Shown here piece by piece: positions 19,134 through 28,492 of a stretch of DNA of 64,000 bases. Location of the stretch: positions 1 through 64,000 of the forward strand of contig JBQTHH010000060.1 in assembly GCA_052390055.1 (NCBI GenBank), written 5' to 3'. Under the pieces are notes generated by a model. The model was not told the origin of the DNA. It made no database searches and saw nothing but the letters and a program-made list of their open reading frames with translations. The stretch's first letter is position 1, and each line of letters starts with the position of its first letter. The DNA is from Allorhodoferax sp052390055 (GTDB taxonomy: Bacteria > Pseudomonadota > Gammaproteobacteria > Burkholderiales > Burkholderiaceae_C). The position numbers and the translations under genes were made by a program.

Positions 19134-22100
19134 ATGCACAAGCTGCTGCAGCGCCAGACCCGACGCATCCTGGGGGTGGAGGATGTGGCCATGGCCGGTG
19201 TGCTGACGGAGCTGACGGCTCTGGCCGGGCGCTCGCCGGGGCTGTCCAGCGCGGCGCAGCGCATGTTGCGGGGCCTGGGGGATTTTTTGCAGCGGGTCGA
19301 TGAGGCCTACACCCAAAGCGACCGGGACCTGGAGCTGCGCACCCGCAGCCTGGACCTGAGTTCGGCCGAATTGACCGAATCGAACAACCGCCTGCGCGCC
19401 GAGCTGGCCAGCCGCACCCGTGCCATCGACAGCCTCAAGCAGACCGCCAGGGGCCTGATGGAAACGGTGGACATCGACCGCAATGCGCTGGACAACGACA
19501 GCCTGGAGAGCCTGTCGGAGCTGATGGGGGCCCTGGTCCAGCAGCGCGAGGAAAGCCAGCGCGACCTGCAGGCCGCCCTGGCCGACCTGGCCTACCAGAA
19601 GTTCGCCCTGGACCAGCACGCCATCGTCAGCATCACCGATGTGCATGGGACCATCACCTACGCCAACGACAAGCTGTGCCAGATCAGCGGCTACACCCGC
19701 GAGCAGCTGCTGGGGCACAACCACCGCTTGATCAGCTCCGGGATCCACTCCAAGGCGTTTTTTGCCGATATGTGGCGGGCCATCAGCGCCGGGCAGGTCT
19801 GGAACGGCGAGGTGTGCAACCGCGCCAGGAATGGGACCCTGTTCTGGGTCAACGCCACGGTGGTCCCCTTGCGTGACGAGGGCGGCAAACCCACGATGTA
19901 CATCGCCATCCGCACCGACATCACCGAGCGCAAGCGCATGGAGGCCACGCTGCAGGCGGCCGAGGAACGCCTGTGGCGCATCACCAATGCCGTGCCCGGC
20001 GTGGTGTTCCAGTCCCAGGTCCGGGCCAACTACTGCTGCTATGGCTTTGTCAGTGAACGGGTGCGTGACGTTCTGGGCCTGCAGCCGCAGGAGCTGCTGC
20101 AGGAGCCCGGCCTGGCCACGCGCCAGATCGTAGCGCAGGACCGCCAGATGGTGGTGGACAGCGTGCACCGTGCCGCGCGCGAGCGCGTGGGCTGGCGCGG
20201 TGAATACCGGGTGTGCCGCGGCGATGGCAGCATGCGCTGGATACGCGCCGAAATCAGCCCCGAGCCCGATCTGGCCGCCGATGGCGCCACCGTGTTCACC
20301 GGCATCTGGCAGGACGTGACCGAACTGGTGGAGGCCGACGCGCGGCTGCGCGACATCACCAGCAGCGTGCCGGTGGCGGTGTACCAACTGCGTTTGGGCA
20401 CCGATGGTTCGATTCAGATTCCGTTCATCAGCGCGGCCATCGAGTCCCTGGCCGGGCTCAAGCCCGCGCAGGTCATGGCCGCCCCGGATTGCGTGTTTGC
20501 CGCGCTGCACCCGCAGGACGCCGGGTGGGTGCGGGAGTCGTTGTCGCAGGCGCACCAGCAGGCGCTGGCCTGGAGCCTGGACTTCCGTCTGGTGCATGGG
20601 CTGAGCCAGCAGGTGGTGTGGGTGCATGCGCAGTCGCAGCCCAAGCAGTTGGGCGACGGCAGCACCCTGTTCACCGGGTACTGGGCCGACATCACCGCCG
20701 CCAAGCTCGCCAGCGAGGAGCTGCACAAGGCCAAGTCCGCCGCCGAGGCCGCGAGCCGCGCCAAGTCGGACTTCCTGGCCAATATGAGCCATGAGATACG
20801 CACCCCCATGAACGGCGTCATCGGCATGACCGAGCTGCTTCTGGACACGCCGCTGACGCCGCCGCAGCGCGAGTACCTGGGCATCGTCAAGTCCTCCTCC
20901 GAATCCCTGCTGCGGGTCATCAACGACATACTGGACTTTTCCAAGATCGAGGCGGGCAAGCTGCAGATCGAGCACATTGCCTTCGGTCTGGAGCGCACGG
21001 TCTGCGAGACGCTCAAGATCCTGGCCCCCCAGGCCCAGGAAAAAGGCCTGGAGCTGGTGTGCGACATCGACGCCAGGCTGCCGGCGCAGGTGGTGGGCGA
21101 TCCGGTGCGCCTGCGCCAGATTCTGGTCAATCTGGTGGGCAATGCCATCAAGTTCACCACGCAGGGCGAGATCGTGGTGCGTGTGCAGGCGCAGTCCGAG
21201 GACATGCTGCACCTGGAGGTGAGCGACACCGGCATCGGCATCGCCCAGGACAAGCTGCAGACCATCTTTGAGCCTTTCTCCCAGGAAGACAGCTCCATCA
21301 CACGCAAATTCGGCGGCACCGGCCTGGGCCTGACCATCTGCGCGCGCCTGGCCCAGGCCATGGGCGGGCGCATCTGGGCCGAAAGCGCCGGGGGCCGGGG
21401 CAGCACTTTCCATGCCGCCTTGCGCATGCAGGGCTGTATCCGGACCTGCGCGCAGGACGATCCGCCCCCGCCTCTGGCGCACAAGCGCGTGCTCGTGGTC
21501 GATGACAACAGCGTCCATTGCGCGGTACTGCGGCGCATGCTCGAAAGCCTGGGGGCCGAGGTGCAGGCCTTCACCGCCCCGGCCCAGGCGCTGCAGTGGC
21601 TGTGCGCTCCGTCCACCTGCGATGCCCTTGTGCTGGATGCGCGCATGCCGGTAATGGATGGATGGGCCGCGGCGCGTGCCATCCGTGGCCTGCCCCATCT
21701 GGCGGCTGTGCCGGTGCTGCTGCTCACCAGTGGCAGCGCGAAGGGGGAGGCCGAGAGCGACCGGGAGGTCGGCATCGGCGCCTGCCTGAGCAAGCCCGTG
21801 ATGCGCGAGGAACTGGTGCAGGCCCTGCAGGCCTTGCTCCACCCCGCGCACGGGGCACTGGCCGCCGAGGCTGCAGACGAGCGCGGCCGGTCTTCATGGG
21901 AGCGCGCGGCCACCGGAATCCGGATCCTGTTGGTCGAAGACCACCTGGTGAACCAGAAACTGGCATGCGCGCTGCTGCAGCGCTGGGGGCACCAGGTGGA
22001 TGTGGCCTCGAATGGGCAGGAGGCCGTGCAGCGTGTTGGCGAGGCCGATTACGACCTGGTGCTGATGGACATGATGATGCCCGTGATGGACGGGCTCGAA

Positions 22101-22673
22101 GCCACGCAACGCATCCGCGCCTCGGGCCTGCGCCTTCCGATCGTGGCCATGACCGCCAACGCCATGCAGGGGGACCGGGAACGCTGCCTGCAGGCGGGCA
22201 TGGACGAGTACCTGGCCAAGCCGGTCAAGATGCGCGAGCTGCAGGCGGTGCTGGAGCGTTTTGGCGCACCGCGCTCGTCCGCGCCCATGGCCCTGGATTC
22301 GATCGATGTGGTGGTGCCCCTGCCGCAGAGCGCCGGGTTTGATTTCCGCCAGGCATTGCTGGGCCAGGACATGGAAATGGTCGAACTGGTGGCCGAACCC
22401 TTTGTGCAGCAGTGGCCCCAGGACTGGCGCACCATCGAAGACGCCCTGGCCCAGGAGGACGCCAGGTCCCTGGTGTTCATCGTGCATGCGCTCAAAGGGA
22501 CCATGAACCTGTTTGGCGCCGCTCCGGCGGCACAATTGGCCCAGGAAATCGAGGCCTGCGCCCGCGGGGGGCGCACGGCGGGCCTGGAGCCGTCGCTGCA
22601 GCGGCTGAACCAGCAGGTGCAGGGGGTGGTGCAGGTGCTGCGGGAGTGCGTTCTGGAGCGCAACACGCAATAG
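19134..22673 (+). CDS. Hybrid sensor histidine kinase (PAS x3, HisKA, HATPase, REC x2, HPt), NahK-like
   Basis: 1179 residues, with no predicted membrane segment. Order: coiled coil (about 50-150); PAS domains at about 155-270, 275-395 and 400-520; HisKA with phospho-acceptor His553 in SHEIRTPMNG; HATPase with N box (NLVGNAIKF), G1 (DTGIGI) and G2 (FGGTGLGL); REC1 with Asp835 (VLDARMP); REC2 with Asp979 (LMDMMMP); HPt with His1118 in VHALKGTMNLFG. All phosphorelay residues are present. The lack of a periplasmic sensor and the upstream FIST gene suggest that it is controlled by that cytosolic partner, as NahK is by NosP. The next gene starts 9 nt later, its likely phosphorelay target. Confidence 0.92.
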   Translation: MHKLLQRQTRRILGVEDVAMAGVLTELTALAGRSPGLSSAAQRMLRGLGDFLQRVDEAYTQSDRDLELRTRSLDLSSAELTESNNRLRAELASRTRAIDSLKQTARGLMETVDIDRNALDNDSLESLSELMGALVQQREESQRDLQAALADLAYQKFALDQHAIVSITDVHGTITYANDKLCQISGYTREQLLGHNHRLISSGIHSKAFFADMWRAISAGQVWNGEVCNRARNGTLFWVNATVVPLRDEGGKPTMYIAIRTDITERKRMEATLQAAEERLWRITNAVPGVVFQSQVRANYCCYGFVSERVRDVLGLQPQELLQEPGLATRQIVAQDRQMVVDSVHRAARERVGWRGEYRVCRGDGSMRWIRAEISPEPDLAADGATVFTGIWQDVTELVEADARLRDITSSVPVAVYQLRLGTDGSIQIPFISAAIESLAGLKPAQVMAAPDCVFAALHPQDAGWVRESLSQAHQQALAWSLDFRLVHGLSQQVVWVHAQSQPKQLGDGSTLFTGYWADITAAKLASEELHKAKSAAEAASRAKSDFLANMSHEIRTPMNGVIGMTELLLDTPLTPPQREYLGIVKSSSESLLRVINDILDFSKIEAGKLQIEHIAFGLERTVCETLKILAPQAQEKGLELVCDIDARLPAQVVGDPVRLRQILVNLVGNAIKFTTQGEIVVRVQAQSEDMLHLEVSDTGIGIAQDKLQTIFEPFSQEDSSITRKFGGTGLGLTICARLAQAMGGRIWAESAGGRGSTFHAALRMQGCIRTCAQDDPPPPLAHKRVLVVDDNSVHCAVLRRMLESLGAEVQAFTAPAQALQWLCAPSTCDALVLDARMPVMDGWAAARAIRGLPHLAAVPVLLLTSGSAKGEAESDREVGIGACLSKPVMREELVQALQALLHPAHGALAAEAADERGRSSWERAATGIRILLVEDHLVNQKLACALLQRWGHQVDVASNGQEAVQRVGEADYDLVLMDMMMPVMDGLEATQRIRASGLRLPIVAMTANAMQGDRERCLQAGMDEYLAKPVKMRELQAVLERFGAPRSSAPMALDSIDVVVPLPQSAGFDFRQALLGQDMEMVELVAEPFVQQWPQDWRTIEDALAQEDARSLVFIVHALKGTMNLFGAAPAAQLAQEIEACARGGRTAGLEPSLQRLNQQVQGVVQVLRECVLERNTQ

Positions 22674-22682
22674 AGGTGGGCC

Positions 22683-23756
22683 ATGGAGCAGCATGTATTG
22701 ATCGTCGATGACACGCAAGTGAACCTGGTGCTGTTCGGCGCCTTGATCAAGAAGCTGGAAAACACCGTGCCCCACACCTTCGCGGACCCTTTCGAGGCCC
22801 TGCAATGGGCCGCCGACCATCCGCTGGACCTGGTGATCGTGGACTACATGATGCCGGGCATGGATGGCCTGGAGTTCATTGCCCAGTTCCAGCACCTGCC
22901 CTCGCAGGGCGATGTCCCGGTGCTGATGATTACCGCCAATGACCAGAAGCCGATTCGCTACCGGGCACTGGACTGCGGCGCGGCGGATTGCCTGATCAAG
23001 CCGGTGGACAAGGTCGAGTTCCTGGCCCGTGCGCGCAACATGCTCACGCTGGCGCAGGCCCGGCGCTCGCTCAAGGACCGTGCCGCCTGGCTCGGGCAGG
23101 AGGTGCGCAAGGCCACGCAGGAGATACTGCAGCGCGAACGCGAAACCGTGATGCGCCTGTGCCGGGCGGCCGAATTCCGGGACCCCGAAACCGGCGCGCA
23201 CATCCAGCGCATGGCCCACTTTTCGCGGGTCATCGGCCAGCACATGGGCCTGAGCGTGGAAGACCAGGAACTGCTGCTGGAGGCCGCCCCGATGCACGAC
23301 GTCGGCAAAGTCGGCATCCCGGACCGGATACTGCTCAAGCCGGGGCGGCTCGATGCGCAGGAGTTCGAGATCATGAAGCAGCACGCCAGCATCGGCTACG
23401 AACTGCTCAAGGGCAGCTCCTCGCGCGTGTTGCAGGTGGGGGCGCAGATCGCGCGTGGGCACCACGAAAAGTTCGATGGCAGCGGCTACCCCCAGGGCCT
23501 TCGGGGCGAGGACATCCCGGTGTTTTGCCGCATCGTGGCGGTGGCCGATGTGTTCGATGCCCTGACCTCGCAGCGCCCCTACAAACCGGCCTGGTCGCTG
23601 GAGGCGGCGGTGGATTTTCTGGTGGCGGGCAGCGGGCGCCACTTCGATCCGGCAGCGGTGCAGGCGTTTCTCAACGCCTGGGAGGAGGTGCTGCGCATCC
23701 GCGAGCAGTACCACGACGGGGGGGATGACACGGGAGTCGGGCCGCTGCCCGCCTGA
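22683..23756 (+). CDS. Response regulator with HD-GYP domain (cyclic-di-GMP phosphodiesterase)
   Basis: 357 residues. An N-terminal receiver domain (about 1-120) has Asp54 in IVDYMMPG and Lys106 in LIKP. The HD-GYP domain (about 150-335) has all signature residues: H205-D206 in MHDVGKVGIPD, H236 in KQHASIGYELL, then GHHEKFDGSGYP at 259-270, and VADVFDALTSQRPYK. It should therefore be an active phosphodiesterase, unlike the degenerate HnoD of Shewanella. It is cotranscribed with the FIST and hybrid-kinase genes, and gives that operon an output through cyclic-di-GMP, hence motility or biofilm control. A terminator follows at 23764. Confidence 0.93.
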   Translation: MEQHVLIVDDTQVNLVLFGALIKKLENTVPHTFADPFEALQWAADHPLDLVIVDYMMPGMDGLEFIAQFQHLPSQGDVPVLMITANDQKPIRYRALDCGAADCLIKPVDKVEFLARARNMLTLAQARRSLKDRAAWLGQEVRKATQEILQRERETVMRLCRAAEFRDPETGAHIQRMAHFSRVIGQHMGLSVEDQELLLEAAPMHDVGKVGIPDRILLKPGRLDAQEFEIMKQHASIGYELLKGSSSRVLQVGAQIARGHHEKFDGSGYPQGLRGEDIPVFCRIVAVADVFDALTSQRPYKPAWSLEAAVDFLVAGSGRHFDPAAVQAFLNAWEEVLRIREQYHDGGDDTGVGPLPA

Positions 23757-23757
23757 C

Positions 23758-23788
23758 GAAAAAAAGCCGGGTGTTTCCACCCGGCTTC
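23758..23788. terminator. Bidirectional terminator between the HD-GYP gene and dppA
   Basis: AAGCCGGGTG (23764-23773), loop TTTC and CACCCGGCTT (23778-23787), with an A run at 23759-23765 that reads as a T run for the minus-strand dppA. Confidence 0.85.
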
Positions 23789-23808
23789 GTACCTGCGGCT
23801 ACAGCGCC

Positions 23809-25422
23809 TTACTTGATGTCCACGCCGTAGAAGGTGTGGCGCGCAAACGGGCTGAGTTTGTAGCCCACCACTTCCTTGCGCACCGGGGCCAGTTGGACCG
23901 CATGCGCAATGGTGAACCAGGGGGCCTGTTCCTTGAAGATGGTCTGGGCCTTCTCGTAGAGCTTGGTGCGCTCCTTCACGTCGCTGGTGACCTTGGCCTT
24001 TTGCACCAGGTCTTCGAAGGGCTGGTAGCAGAACTTGGCCACGTTGGAGCCGTTTTGTTTGGCCGAGGAGCAGCCCAGCAAGGTATTGAGGAAGTTGTCC
24101 GGGTCGCCGTTGTCGCCGGTCCAGCCCAGCATGCCCATCTGGTGTTCCCCGGCTTGCATGCGCTTGCGGTACTCGCCCCATTCAAAGCTCTTGATCTCGG
24201 CCTTGATGCCGATCTTGGCCAGGTCGGCCTGCATCAGCTCGGCAATGCGCTTGGCATTGGGGTTGTAGGGGCGCTGCACCGGCATGGCCCACAGGTCGGT
24301 GCTGAAGCCGTCCTTGTAGCCCGCTGCGGCCAGCAGCTTCTTGGCTTCAGCCGGGTTGAAGGCGTCGTCCTTGAGGGCCTTGTTGTAGGACCACTGCCCC
24401 GGAGGAATGGGGTTGGTGGCGGGCATGCCGGTGCTCAGGTAGACGGCGCTGACGATGGCCTTCTTGTCGATCGCCATGTTGACGGCCTTGCGCACGCGCA
24501 CGTCGTCAAAGGGCTTCTTGGTGGTGTTGTAGGCCAGGTAGCCGATGTTCAGGCCCGGCTGCTCCATCACCACCACATTGGCGTCCTTGCGCATGGCGTC
24601 CAGGTCGGCCGGGTTGGGGTAGGGCATGACGTGGCACTCGCCCTTTTGCAGCTTGGCCCAGCGCACAGAAGCGTCCGGGGTGATGGAGAAGATCAGGTCA
24701 TCGATCTTGGCCTTGCCGGCCCAGTACTGGGGGAAGGCCTTGTAGCGGATGATGGCGTCCTTCTGGTATTGGACCAGCATGAAGGGGCCGGTGCCCAGGG
24801 GCTCCTGGTCGAGTTTTTCCGGAGTGCCTGCCTTGAGCATGGCAATGGCGTATTCCTTGGACTGCACACCCGCCCATTGCATGGCCAGATTGGCCAGGAA
24901 GGGGGCTTCGGGCTGGTTCAGGGTGAACTTGATGGTGTAGTCGTCGACCTTGTCGATGGACTTGAGCAGCTTGGGCATGCCCATGTCGCCAAAGTAGGCG
25001 TGGTTGGGGCTGGTCACGCGGAAGAAGGGATCTTCTTCTTTCCACTGGCGCTCGAAAGTGAACAGGATGTCGTCGGCGTTGAAGTCGCGGCTGGGCTGGA
25101 AGTTTTTGTTGGAATGCCACTTCACGCCCTTGCGCAGCTTGAAGGTGTACTCGGTGCCGTCCTTGGACACGGTCCAGCTCTCGGCCAGGCCGGGCACGAC
25201 CTTGGTGCCGCCATGCTCGAAATTCACGATGTTGTCGTAAATCTGCTCGTTGGCGTCGAACGAGGTGCCGGTGGTGTTCACGCTGGGGGCAAAGTTTTCC
25301 GGGCTGCCTTCGGAGCAGTAGACCAGGGTTTTGGCCTGTGTGGCACCCATGGCGAGCACAGAGAGTGCGCACAGCATCGTGGTCTTGCGCAGGGCATGCT
25401 GCCCCATTGAAATACGCTTCAT
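23809..25422 (-). CDS. dppA: Dipeptide ABC transporter, periplasmic substrate-binding protein
   Basis: 537 residues. The N-terminus MKRISMGQHALRKTTMLCALSVLAMGATQA is a signal peptide, and the mature part starts KTLVYCSEGSPENF, a typical DppA beginning of the family 5 (SBP_bac_5) binding proteins. An ATG further up the frame is rejected, because the one at 25422 follows AGGAG and gives a normal export signal. It collects dipeptides (or haem or aminolevulinate in some homologues) and hands them to DppBC. It is last in the dpp order, separated from dppF by 115 nt that hold a palindrome and a hairpin. Confidence 0.95.
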   Translation of the reverse strand: MKRISMGQHALRKTTMLCALSVLAMGATQAKTLVYCSEGSPENFAPSVNTTGTSFDANEQIYDNIVNFEHGGTKVVPGLAESWTVSKDGTEYTFKLRKGVKWHSNKNFQPSRDFNADDILFTFERQWKEEDPFFRVTSPNHAYFGDMGMPKLLKSIDKVDDYTIKFTLNQPEAPFLANLAMQWAGVQSKEYAIAMLKAGTPEKLDQEPLGTGPFMLVQYQKDAIIRYKAFPQYWAGKAKIDDLIFSITPDASVRWAKLQKGECHVMPYPNPADLDAMRKDANVVVMEQPGLNIGYLAYNTTKKPFDDVRVRKAVNMAIDKKAIVSAVYLSTGMPATNPIPPGQWSYNKALKDDAFNPAEAKKLLAAAGYKDGFSTDLWAMPVQRPYNPNAKRIAELMQADLAKIGIKAEIKSFEWGEYRKRMQAGEHQMGMLGWTGDNGDPDNFLNTLLGCSSAKQNGSNVAKFCYQPFEDLVQKAKVTSDVKERTKLYEKAQTIFKEQAPWFTIAHAVQLAPVRKEVVGYKLSPFARHTFYGVDIK

Positions 25423-25442
25423 CAATAACTCCTGACAACAAA

Positions 25443-25458
25443 AAGCCCCGCAGGGCTT
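25443..25458 (-). terminator. Terminator-like hairpin in the dppA leader
   Basis: Read on the minus strand: AAGCCC, TGCG, GGGCTT and then TTTGTTG, ending just upstream of the dppA ribosome binding site (AGGAG, about 25428-25432). No promoter can fit between the hairpin and the ATG, so any dppA message must pass through it: an attenuator or a stabilising stem-loop. Confidence 0.65.
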
Positions 25459-25471
25459 GTGAATGAATGAA

Positions 25472-25486
25472 CCGGTTACGTACCGG
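25472..25486. promoter_or_regulatory. Inverted repeat CCGGT-TACGT-ACCGG upstream of dppA
   Basis: A 15-bp site with perfect 5-bp arms, 50 nt before the dppA start. Eleven of its bases (TTACGTACCGG) recur in the same orientation at 29568-29578, upstream of dppB, which suggests a shared regulator. Confidence 0.45.
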
Positions 25487-25537
25487 TCGCCGAAACACCA
25501 TGTTACGTCAGCACGCTCGTTTTTTTTTACCAAGCGG

Positions 25538-26575
25538 TTAGGGGTTTACGAGGGTTTTGGCTTCAAAACAAGCGACCCAGCGTTTGTCCACGTTTTCAAG
25601 CACGGGCCGCTCCTGGTGGCAGCGCGCCGTGGCCAGCGGGCAGCGGGTGGAAAACACGCAGCCCTTGGGCGGGTTCAGCGGGGAGGGAAGCTCGCCCTTG
25701 AGCACGATGCGCTGGCGCGCCTGCCCAGCGCCCTCCAGCCCCGGCGTGGAGGCCAGCAGCGCGCGCGTGTAGGGGTGCAGGGGGCGCTCGAAGATGGTGG
25801 CCTTGTCGCCTTGCTCGACGGCGTGGCCCAGGTACATCACCAGCACATCGTGGGCAATGTGGCGCACCACCCCCAGGTCGTGCGAGATGAACAGGTAGGC
25901 CAGTCCCAGTTCGGTCTGCAGGTCGGCCAGCAGGTTGAGCACCTGGGCCTGCACCGACACGTCCAGTGCCGAGACCGGCTCGTCGGCCACCACCAGGGCC
26001 GGGTTGAGCATGAGCGCGCGCGCGATGGCGATGCGCTGGCGCTGCCCGCCGGAGAACATGTGGGGGTAGCGCTCGTAGTGCTCGGGGCGCAGGCCGACCT
26101 TGGCCAGCATGCTGCGCGCCTTGTCGCGGCGCTGTTCGGCGTTGAGGTCGGTGTTGATCTCCAGCGGCGCCTCCAGGATCTGGCCGATGCGCTTGCGTGG
26201 GTTGAGCGAGCCGTAGGGGTTCTGGAACACCAGCTGTACCTTCTGGCGCAGGGCCTGGCGCTGGGCTTCGCTGGAGCCCACCACGTCGACCCCGCTGATG
26301 CGCAGCGCACCGGCCGTGGGCGTCTCGATCAGGGACACCATGCGCGCCAGTGTGGACTTGCCGCAGCCGGATTCGCCCACCACGGCCAGGGTCTGGCCCG
26401 CGCGCACGGTGAAGGAAACGCCGCCCACGGCCTGGAGCAGGTCGCTCTTGCGCAGCGGGCCTTTGGAGATGGCGTAGACCTGGCGCAGCTTGTCGGCCTG
26501 GGCCACGATGGGGGGGGTGTCGCTGCTGACTGCAGAGGTTTCGTTGCTGTGCATGGTGGCTTGTGGCGCGTTCAT
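25538..26575 (-). CDS. dppF: Dipeptide ABC transporter, ATP-binding protein DppF
   Basis: 345 residues. Walker A is GESGCGKST, the ABC signature FSGGQRQRIAIARAL, and Walker B (LVVADEPVSALD) follows. The C-terminal extension CVFSTRCPLATARC is the oligopeptide/dipeptide-permease tail, which in some members binds an iron-sulfur cluster. It energises transport with DppD. Its ATG overlaps the dppD stop by 4 bp. The N-terminal 30 residues or so before the ABC domain are poorly conserved. Confidence 0.95.
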   Translation of the reverse strand: MNAPQATMHSNETSAVSSDTPPIVAQADKLRQVYAISKGPLRKSDLLQAVGGVSFTVRAGQTLAVVGESGCGKSTLARMVSLIETPTAGALRISGVDVVGSSEAQRQALRQKVQLVFQNPYGSLNPRKRIGQILEAPLEINTDLNAEQRRDKARSMLAKVGLRPEHYERYPHMFSGGQRQRIAIARALMLNPALVVADEPVSALDVSVQAQVLNLLADLQTELGLAYLFISHDLGVVRHIAHDVLVMYLGHAVEQGDKATIFERPLHPYTRALLASTPGLEGAGQARQRIVLKGELPSPLNPPKGCVFSTRCPLATARCHQERPVLENVDKRWVACFEAKTLVNP

Positions 26576-27573
26576 ACCGCTACCTCCGGGGTGGGGAGGT
26601 GGGCTCGGGAGGTGGTCAGCGGGAAGTGGCAGCGCACACTGGCGCCGCCTTGTGAAGCACGCAGCGCCGGTCGGTTGGCGCAGCTGCTTTCCTGGGCGTA
26701 GGCGCAGCGCGGGGCGAACAGGCAGCCCGCCGGGCGGTCGTACAGCCCGGGCACCATGCCGGGAATGGTGGCCAGGCGGCTGTGGCCGTCGCTGCGCTCG
26801 GGCATGGCCGCCATCAGCGCCTCGGTGTAGGGGTGCTGGGGGGCGGTGAACAGCTTCTGCGCCGGGGACTGCTCCATCAGCTGCCCGGCGTACATCACGG
26901 CCACGCGCTGCGCCATTTCGCTGACCACGCCCATGTTGTGGGTGATCAGCACCAGGGCCATGCCGCGCTCGCGCTGCAGGCTGCGCAGCAGCTCCAGGAT
27001 CTGGGCCTGGATGGTCACGTCCAGCGCCGTGGTGGGTTCGTCGGCAATCAGCAGCTTGGGGTTGCAGGCGATGGCCATGGCGATCATCACGCGCTGGCTC
27101 ATGCCGCCGGAGAGCTGGTGGGGGTAGACCCCCAGGCGGCTCTCGGGGGCCGGGATGCCGACTTGTTCGAGCAGCTCGATGGAGCGCCTGCGCGCCGCCG
27201 CCTTGTCCAGGCCCAGGTGCAGTTTCAGGGTCTCGGCCAGCTGGTAACCCACCGTGAAGCAGGGGTTGAGGCTGGTGGTGGGGTCCTGGAAGATCATGGA
27301 CAGGTCTTTGCCGATCAGGCGTCGGCGCTCTCTGTCGCTCAGGGCGAGCAGGTCGTGGCCGTCAAAGCGCAGCTTGTCGGCGCGCACACGCCCGGGGTAG
27401 GCCACCAGGCCCATGAGCGCCATCATGGTCACGCTCTTGCCCGAGCCGGATTCGCCCACGATGCCCAGCACTTCGCCCGCGTCCACATGCAGGCTCACGC
27501 CGTCCACCGCGTGCATGACCGCGTTGTGGGACGGGAACTGCACCGACAGGTTTTCAATTTCCAACAATGCCAT
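26572..27573 (-). CDS. dppD: Dipeptide ABC transporter, ATP-binding protein DppD
   Basis: 333 residues. Walker A is GESGSGKS, the ABC signature LSGGMSQRVMIAMAI, Walker B LLIADEPTTALD, and the C-terminal tail GCLFAPRCAYAQESC is again of the peptide-transporter type. It pairs with DppF on the cytoplasmic face. It starts 13 nt after the dppC stop and overlaps dppF by 4 bp. Confidence 0.95.
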   Translation of the reverse strand: MALLEIENLSVQFPSHNAVMHAVDGVSLHVDAGEVLGIVGESGSGKSVTMMALMGLVAYPGRVRADKLRFDGHDLLALSDRERRRLIGKDLSMIFQDPTTSLNPCFTVGYQLAETLKLHLGLDKAAARRRSIELLEQVGIPAPESRLGVYPHQLSGGMSQRVMIAMAIACNPKLLIADEPTTALDVTIQAQILELLRSLQRERGMALVLITHNMGVVSEMAQRVAVMYAGQLMEQSPAQKLFTAPQHPYTEALMAAMPERSDGHSRLATIPGMVPGLYDRPAGCLFAPRCAYAQESSCANRPALRASQGGASVRCHFPLTTSRAHLPTPEVAV

Positions 27574-27586
27574 GGTCGGGCGTCCT

Positions 27587-28492
27587 TCAGCGTTTGAGTT
27601 TCGGGTCCAGGGCGTCGCGTAATCCGTCGCCCAGCAGGTTGAAGGCCAGCACCGTGACCAGAATCGCCAGCCCGGGGAAGGTCACCACCCACCAGGCGCG
27701 CAGCACGAACTCGCGCGCGTCGGCCAGCATGGTGCCCCACTCGGGGGCCGGGGGCTGTGCGCCCAGGCCCAGAAAGCCCAGCGCCGCCGCGTCCAGAATG
27801 GCGGTGGAAATGCCCAGCGAGGCCTGCACGATCAAGGGCGCGGCGCAGTTGGGCAGGATCTCGGAGAACATCAGGCGCAGGTGCCCGGCGCCGCCCATGC
27901 GCGCGGCGGTCACGTAGTCGCGCGAGGCTTCGGAGATCACTGCGGCGCGGGTGATGCGCACGTAGTGCGGCAGCACCACGATGGCCACCGCCAGCATGGC
28001 GTTCATCAGCCCCGGGCCCAGGATGGCGACGATGACGATGGCCAGCAGCAGGCTCGGCAGCGTCAGGATGATGTCCATGGCGCGCATCACGGCGATCTCG
28101 AACACGCCGCGGAAATAACCCGCCAGCAATCCGATGACGGTGCCGCTGACCACCGACAGCGTCACCACGGCGATGCCGATGAGCAGGGACAGGCGGGCGC
28201 CGTGGATGATGCGCGAGAGGATGTCACGCCCGATCGCGTCGGTGCCCAGCCAGTGGGCGCTGGAGCCGCCTTCTTGCCAGGCCGGGGGCACCAGGAACAC
28301 GCTGTTGTCGGTGGTGTTGGGTGCGTGCGGGGCGATCCAGGGCGCGAATGCCGCCATCAGCAGCACCGCCAGGACGACGTACAGGCCCGCCACGGCACCT
28401 TTGTTGGCGCTGAAGTAGCGCCAGAAGTCGCGCAGCGGGGACGCCGGGGCGCTGGCTGCGCTTGCCAGAGAGTTTGCGGTGGTGGAGTTCAT
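27587..28492 (-). CDS. dppC: Dipeptide ABC transporter, permease DppC
   Basis: 301 residues, with an N-terminal membrane helix (about 38-60) and a C-terminal BPD_transp_1 domain. The coupling EAA loop is seen around YVTAARMGGAGHLRLMFSEILPN. A typical DppC N-terminal extension is present. It overlaps dppB by 4 bp, so the permease pair is translationally coupled. Confidence 0.95.
   Translation of the reverse strand: MNSTTANSLASAASAPASPLRDFWRYFSANKGAVAGLYVVLAVLLMAAFAPWIAPHAPNTTDNSVFLVPPAWQEGGSSAHWLGTDAIGRDILSRIIHGARLSLLIGIAVVTLSVVSGTVIGLLAGYFRGVFEIAVMRAMDIILTLPSLLLAIVIVAILGPGLMNAMLAVAIVVLPHYVRITRAAVISEASRDYVTAARMGGAGHLRLMFSEILPNCAAPLIVQASLGISTAILDAAALGFLGLGAQPPAPEWGTMLADAREFVLRAWWVVTFPGLAILVTVLAFNLLGDGLRDALDPKLKR

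Noticed and set aside
19071..21851. A 900-codon minus-strand frame opposite the hybrid kinase
   Set aside because: Same antisense effect; the kinase on the plus strand has all its domains and catalytic residues.
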